This document shows, one piece after another, positions 59,292 to 64,000 of a DNA stretch of 64,000 nt. The stretch spans positions 48,649 to 112,648 of the forward strand of contig NZ_JAFEVZ010000015.1 of the NCBI RefSeq assembly GCF_022802975.1, in the 5' to 3' direction. Made by a program: the position numbers and the translations under genes. Origin of the DNA: Flavobacterium pectinovorum (GTDB taxonomy: Bacteria; Bacteroidota; Bacteroidia; Flavobacteriales; Flavobacteriaceae). The notes under the pieces were generated by a model, which worked only from the letters and a program-made list of their open reading frames with translations, was not told where the DNA came from and did no database searches. The first letter of the stretch is position 1; every line of letters starts with the position of its first letter.

Positions 59292-62200
59292 ATGAAAAAA
59301 AAAATACATTTAATTTTTCTTATTACTATTATATTAAGCAATAAATTAATTGCTGAAAATTTTAATGATTTAGCATTATTATCTAAAACTAATAAAGAAA
59401 TACTTCTCCTAAAAAATTCGTCAAATAAGCAGATTTTAAATAAGTCTTTCTCTGAAAATTTAAATATTTTAGCTATTATTACTCCGCCTACAACAGTTGC
59501 TGGCAGCTCTTGTGGCCCTGGTGTAATTAATCTTTCGGCTACAGGCGCAAGTGGCAATATTATTGAATGGTTTTCAAGCCAAACAGGCGGAACAGTTTTA
59601 TTTACTGGTAACAATTATAGTCCAACTGTTACAACTACAACTACGTTTTATGTATCTGCAAGATCAGGTTCAGAAACCAGTACGCGAGTTCCTGTAGTAG
59701 CCTCAGTTTATAATAATCCTCCACCAGTTTCTCTGTCATCAAATCCGGCAAATAACATCTCTAATCCTCTATGTTTGGGCACCTCAGTAACTTTTACAGC
59801 ATCTGGCGGAGCTGATTTATTTGAATTTTCGGTAGATGGAATTGTCAAACAAGCGATGTCAAGCAGTCGAACTTATACAACAAATGCTTTGACTAATGGA
59901 CAAATGGTAAGTGTTCGATCTCGATATGCCGTTACATTAGACGGAAATCTTACCGAAAATGCCTGGGGAACAGCCGCTCTGGAAAATAATACCCCATTAG
60001 TTTCATTATCCGGAAATGCAACAAATGGATACATAAATGCTCTAAAAATAAGTCCAACTGAAGATAAATTAGTTTTTGGAATTGCAGGTAAAGCTTTGAA
60101 TTATAAAAGAATCATGGTTTTTTTGGATACAAAACCCGGAGGTTTTAATGTTTCTAATTATGGAGATGAAAACGGTTCTTCTCCACATGTTAGAGCTTTC
60201 AATTATTTTAATAACAACCCATCTACTTTCGACTCCTATTTTGCTGCTGATTATTGCATTGCCATTGCCACTGATGCTGGAGAGACAAACTATTATGCCG
60301 ATGTAATGGAATTAAAAACGGGAAATTCTATCAAAACTTATTTAGGAACTGCAGCTACCGGTCTTCCTACTGCTGTCATGGGGATTAATAAAAATAATTC
60401 AGGGGTTTCCGATTATAATCTGGGTTTTGAAGTAGAGGTTTCAAAAGCTTTAGTTGGTTACACTACTGGTGATCTTAAATTTTTTGCTTTTACCATGCAA
60501 GATAACGACACTAACAACTACAATGTTACCAATTCGTTTTTGAGTCCGGCAACAAGAACAACTGATTATGGCAACCAAGCTATTGATTATAATTTAGAAG
60601 CACCAAATCCGGTTGTGGTAGCAGAAGCCGCATTGACTCCGTGCTATAGTACAGCAAATATAATTATGAATTTTGTGGCTAATCCAACAGTCGCTACCGT
60701 GGGAGCAAACCAAACAAGATGTTCTTTTGTTAGTGCAGTATTAGGAGGAAACACGCCCTTGGCAGGAACAGGTTTTTGGACTAAAAAATCAGGCCCGGGC
60801 ACTGTTGTTTTTAGTGATAATTCTCTTGGCAATACCACCGCTACTGTTAGTATTTCTGGCACCTATGTTTTTACCTGGACTATTTCAAGCGGGCAATGTA
60901 CTGTTTCCTCGGCAGATGTTACTGTCGTTTATAATATTACAGATCCTCCAACAGGCTTATCTAATCAAAATTTTTGTAAAATTACTACTCCAAAAATAAG
61001 TAGTTTAATTGCTAATGGAAATAATATTGAATGGTTTACAACAGCTATTGGTGGAACAGCAATTCCTACTAATACTGATTTAACAACAGGTTCATATTAT
61101 GCTGAACAAACCGCTCCTGTCACTTTTTGTAAAAGTATTTCTCGTTTAAAAGTAGATGTTATTGTAGATGATCCATCAGGACCAATGGTAACTGCAACAC
61201 AAACATTCTGTAATACTGCAAAAGTATCCGATCTAGTTGCAGTGGGTACTGCTGTAAAATGGTACGCAAATCCCAACGGTGGTTCTCCTTTAGCACCTAA
61301 TACAAATTTAGTAAATGGAGAAACCTATTATGCCACTCAAACAATAACAGGAACCCTTTCTTGCGAAAGCTTTCAAAGAAATTCCTCTTTGGTTATAATA
61401 AATACTACTGCTGCTCCAACGGGTTCAGGTTTACAAATGGTTTGTAACGCCGGAACTATTGCCGATTTAACAGCCTCAGGAACAGGAGTTATTAAATGGT
61501 ACGCCAATTCAACAGGAGGGAATGCACTTTTAAATTCTGAAACTTTAGTATCCGGAAGCACTTATTACGCTTCTCAAACAATAGGCACTTGTGAAAGTGT
61601 TGCAAGATATGCACTAACAGTCACTATAAACAATCCGGCAATTCCGGTAAGTGGAGGAAATCAATCTGTTTGTGCAACAAATCCTTTACAAACTTTAACC
61701 GCAACCACAACTACTACTACCGGAACTATTACTTGGTATGATGCCATGACAAATGGAAATATTGTTGCAAATCCAATTTTAAATTCAGTTGGTTCAATTA
61801 CTTATTATGCTCAAAACAATATTGCTTCTTGCTCTAGCGTTTCAAGAACTGCAGTAACATTAGAAATAAAAAATTCTCCTTTTTTGAATATAACAGCAAA
61901 AACATGTTCACTTGATTTATTAACTTATACTATCAATTTTACTGCTGCAAGTGGCAGTGTAATTTCGAGATCGCCTGCTGTTGGTGTAGTAACAGGAAAT
62001 TCGATAACAAATATACCGGCCGGAACCAATATCATTCTTACTGCCGATAAAGGGAATGGCTGTGTTGAAACATTTAACGTAACAGCACCCATCTGTTCTT
62101 GTGCAATTATAGATGGACCAATAAGCAACGGAGATAAATCTATTTGTGAAGGAGAAACCAATCTAACTTTATCTGCCACAGTCAATACTGGAGAAACAAT

Positions 62201-64000
62201 TGATTGGTACAGCAATAATAGTGGCGGCGTCCCCTTGTCTACAAATAGTCTTACCTATACACCAACAGTAAATATGCCAGGTGTTTATACTTATTATGCC
62301 GAAGCTAGAAAAATAGCAGATAACTGTTTAAGTTCTAACAGAACAGCTGTATCACTGACCATTAATTCGCAATCAAAACCAAATGGTTCAGCTACTCAAG
62401 TATTTTGTGAATCCCAAAATGCAACTATTTCCAATTTAACAGCTATTGGAACTGGAATAAAATGGTACCAAGATGCAATTGGCGGATCCCCTCTTTCTAA
62501 TACGGTCGCATTAGTTAATTCAGAAGATTATTATGCCTCTCAAACAGCAACGACCGGTTTGCTTTGTGAAAGTACCGAAAGATTAAAAGTTAGTGTTACT
62601 ATTAATAAGCCAGCTGCCCCTACAACAACTGTTACTCATCCGGTTTTTTGTAATTCAGCAACCGTTGCCGATTTAATCGTCACGGGAACTAATGTGAAAT
62701 GGTATGATTCTTTAGGAACTTTATTGACTCCGAGTACAGCCTTGACAAATGGAGTTTATTCTGCAACACAAACTATATCTGGCTGTGAAAGTGTATCCAA
62801 ATTAGCTGTAACTGTTACAATAAACAAACCTTTAACAATAACTTTATCTGATATATCACCCGTTTTTTGCGAATCTGCGAATGCCACAGTTGCTTCTCTT
62901 ACAGCTATCGTAACTTCTGGGGTAAACATAAAATGGTATTCATCCCCAACAGGAAATACGCCGTTACTTGATTCTAGTCCTTTAACAAATGCTGTGTATT
63001 ATGGCTCTCAAACAATATCAGGTTGCGAAAGCATACCTAGAGTTGCAGCTAATGTCACTATAAATGCCCCTATAAGTCCTTCAGGCAATGGAATTCAATT
63101 GTTCTGTTCCAGTGAAGCCGCAACCGTTGGAGATTTAATAGTTTCTGGAAGTACTCCTATAGTATGGTATGATGCAATAGTTTCTGGCAATTCTTTACCT
63201 TTAATTACACCATTAGTCAATGGAAAAAAATATTATGCCACTCAAAATATTTCGGGCTGCGAAAGTGTAAATCGCCTCGAAGTTACGGCAGAAATTGTTA
63301 ATCCGTTGACTCCAACCGCTGATTCCGTAACACCTCTTTTTTGCGAATCCCAAAATGCAACATTAAATTCAATTGTTTTAAAAGGAATCGTAAACAATTC
63401 TAATGTAGTATGGTATGATGCTCCAAGTGGAGGAAATGTTTTACCATCTAATACCTTAATTACAAGTGGAAGAAATTATTATGCAGCGCAACAATCTACA
63501 ACTCCTTTATTTGGCTGTGAAAGTCTTAATCGACTAATGATAAGCCCTATTTTAGATAAACAACAACCTCCCGTTATTAACAACATTACCCAACCAACCT
63601 GTGCTATAAACACAGGAAGTGCTCTATTTAGCGGATTACCAACAGGGAACTGGACAATTATACCGTCAACAGGAAATCCTGTAACAGGTTCAGGTACTAG
63701 TTATTTATTTACTGGTTTAATTGCTAACACCGATTATACTTTCAAAATTACCAATTCCAATTCATGTACATCAGTAGCTTCATCAGGTATTGTAAAAATC
63801 AATCCGGTACCAACTGCTCCATCAATCCCAACAGCTTCAAGTGTTGTACAGCCTACTTGCGCCATTCCAACAGGAACAATTACCATTGCTCTTCAAACTG
63901 GAATAGAGTATAGCTTGAACGGAACAACTTATCAAATCTCAAATGTGTTTGCCGGACTTGCTCCAAATAACTATACATTATATGTTAGAAATACTCTGGA
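59292..64000 (+). CDS. Giant Ig-repeat surface adhesin, 5' part
   Basis: Open frame from ATG 59292 through the right edge, about 1,570 residues, unfinished. Signal peptide MKKKIHLIFLITIILSNKLIA. A domain at about residues 215-430 (LDTKPGGFNVSNYGDE) looks carbohydrate-binding or beta-sandwich-like. Around it and after it are 11 Ig-like modules of about 80 residues (Ig_7 type) with the pattern FC...A-V-DL-A-G...KWY...GG-PL...YYASQT...GCES...R. The last visible part (TCAIPTGTIAIALQTGIEYSLNG) resembles SprB-type repeats. The missing C-terminus probably carries a type IX secretion signal. Likely an exported cell-surface or gliding-related adhesin. Confidence 0.85.
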   Translation, partial: MKKKIHLIFLITIILSNKLIAENFNDLALLSKTNKEILLLKNSSNKQILNKSFSENLNILAIITPPTTVAGSSCGPGVINLSATGASGNIIEWFSSQTGGTVLFTGNNYSPTVTTTTTFYVSARSGSETSTRVPVVASVYNNPPPVSLSSNPANNISNPLCLGTSVTFTASGGADLFEFSVDGIVKQAMSSSRTYTTNALTNGQMVSVRSRYAVTLDGNLTENAWGTAALENNTPLVSLSGNATNGYINALKISPTEDKLVFGIAGKALNYKRIMVFLDTKPGGFNVSNYGDENGSSPHVRAFNYFNNNPSTFDSYFAADYCIAIATDAGETNYYADVMELKTGNSIKTYLGTAATGLPTAVMGINKNNSGVSDYNLGFEVEVSKALVGYTTGDLKFFAFTMQDNDTNNYNVTNSFLSPATRTTDYGNQAIDYNLEAPNPVVVAEAALTPCYSTANIIMNFVANPTVATVGANQTRCSFVSAVLGGNTPLAGTGFWTKKSGPGTVVFSDNSLGNTTATVSISGTYVFTWTISSGQCTVSSADVTVVYNITDPPTGLSNQNFCKITTPKISSLIANGNNIEWFTTAIGGTAIPTNTDLTTGSYYAEQTAPVTFCKSISRLKVDVIVDDPSGPMVTATQTFCNTAKVSDLVAVGTAVKWYANPNGGSPLAPNTNLVNGETYYATQTITGTLSCESFQRNSSLVIINTTAAPTGSGLQMVCNAGTIADLTASGTGVIKWYANSTGGNALLNSETLVSGSTYYASQTIGTCESVARYALTVTINNPAIPVSGGNQSVCATNPLQTLTATTTTTTGTITWYDAMTNGNIVANPILNSVGSITYYAQNNIASCSSVSRTAVTLEIKNSPFLNITAKTCSLDLLTYTINFTAASGSVISRSPAVGVVTGNSITNIPAGTNIILTADKGNGCVETFNVTAPICSCAIIDGPISNGDKSICEGETNLTLSATVNTGETIDWYSNNSGGVPLSTNSLTYTPTVNMPGVYTYYAEARKIADNCLSSNRTAVSLTINSQSKPNGSATQVFCESQNATISNLTAIGTGIKWYQDAIGGSPLSNTVALVNSEDYYASQTATTGLLCESTERLKVSVTINKPAAPTTTVTHPVFCNSATVADLIVTGTNVKWYDSLGTLLTPSTALTNGVYSATQTISGCESVSKLAVTVTINKPLTITLSDISPVFCESANATVASLTAIVTSGVNIKWYSSPTGNTPLLDSSPLTNAVYYGSQTISGCESIPRVAANVTINAPISPSGNGIQLFCSSEAATVGDLIVSGSTPIVWYDAIVSGNSLPLITPLVNGKKYYATQNISGCESVNRLEVTAEIVNPLTPTADSVTPLFCESQNATLNSIVLKGIVNNSNVVWYDAPSGGNVLPSNTLITSGRNYYAAQQSTTPLFGCESLNRLMISPILDKQQPPVINNITQPTCAINTGSALFSGLPTGNWTIIPSTGNPVTGSGTSYLFTGLIANTDYTFKITNSNSCTSVASSGIVKINPVPTAPSIPTASSVVQPTCAIPTGTITIALQTGIEYSLNGTTYQISNVFAGLAPNNYTLYVRNTL

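Noticed and set aside
61000..63540. Regular spaced repeats as a possible CRISPR array
   Set aside because: The periodicity of about 240 bp is due to diverged protein-coding Ig modules in one open frame; there are no identical short direct repeats.
1..64000. tRNA or rRNA genes, integrase or phage genes
   Set aside because: None were recognised on either strand by eye; short or divergent tRNAs cannot be fully excluded without a covariance-model scan.

Overview
The window is AT-rich chromosomal DNA from a member of the Flavobacteriaceae, most likely the genus Flavobacterium. The evidence is gldA (gliding motility), a GLPGLI protein paired with an outer-membrane receptor, several CarboxypepD_reg plus beta-barrel proteins, promoters of the Bacteroidota form (TTTG, about 20 nt, TAnnTTTG), a giant Ig-like surface adhesin, and several families of short intergenic repeats of a kind common in flavobacteria.

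Layout. 0-10.7 kb: an NHL-repeat lipoprotein (cut by the left edge), a relic of the metE 3' end, two paralogous small beta-barrel proteins, gldA, a TonB-dependent siderophore receptor, an esterase, a PLP-dependent decarboxylase and a methyltransferase. 10.8-18.5 kb: methionine synthesis, with metF and a methionine synthase encoded as two genes (metH2 and metH1) behind a SAM-I riboswitch. A 2.5-kb block with defence-type genes lies between the two metH genes: an AbiC-like gene that overlaps the metH1 stop, and a broken DUF1016 nuclease gene between two 119-bp direct repeats. 18.6-29.7 kb: assimilatory sulfate reduction on the minus strand (TauE/SafE transporter, cysH, cysD, cysN, sulfite reductase, cobA, siroheme synthase domain, ferredoxin-NADP reductase), then a second TauE/SafE gene and an Rrf2 regulator. 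29.9-39.7 kb: metZ, osmC, fused aspartokinase/homoserine dehydrogenase, metX and metY with complex leaders. 39.7-41.3 kb: metK with a structured leader. 41.4-58.6 kb: envelope proteins, a deoxynucleoside kinase, membrane and soluble pyrophosphatases, an AlkA-like glycosylase, pdhB, etfB/etfA and a bifunctional nuclease. 59.3 kb to the right edge: an Ig-repeat adhesin cut by the window.

Together the central 30 kb encodes an almost complete route from sulfate to S-adenosylmethionine: sulfate to APS (CysD/CysN), APS to sulfite (CysH), sulfite to sulfide (siroheme reductase, with CobA and the siroheme synthase domain making the cofactor and an FNR as likely electron source), aspartate to O-acylhomoserine (ThrA-like fusion, MetX), sulfide capture (MetY, MetZ), methylation (MetH1, MetH2, MetF) and SAM formation (MetK).

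The most striking observation is regulatory. Upstream of both metY and metX the minus strand carries two consecutive very short ORFs rich in Met and Cys codons, each followed by a strong intrinsic terminator and, in three of four cases, by a segment that could pair with the terminator as an antiterminator. One 26-codon ORF has 6 Met and 6 Cys. The whole unit (promoter, leader, terminator, leader, terminator, small conserved ORF) is duplicated, and the metX copy is followed by a SAM-I riboswitch. I read this as a duplicated tandem ribosome-mediated attenuator sensing Met/Cys supply, stacked with a SAM sensor. Its structure is seen in the sequence; its function is inferred.
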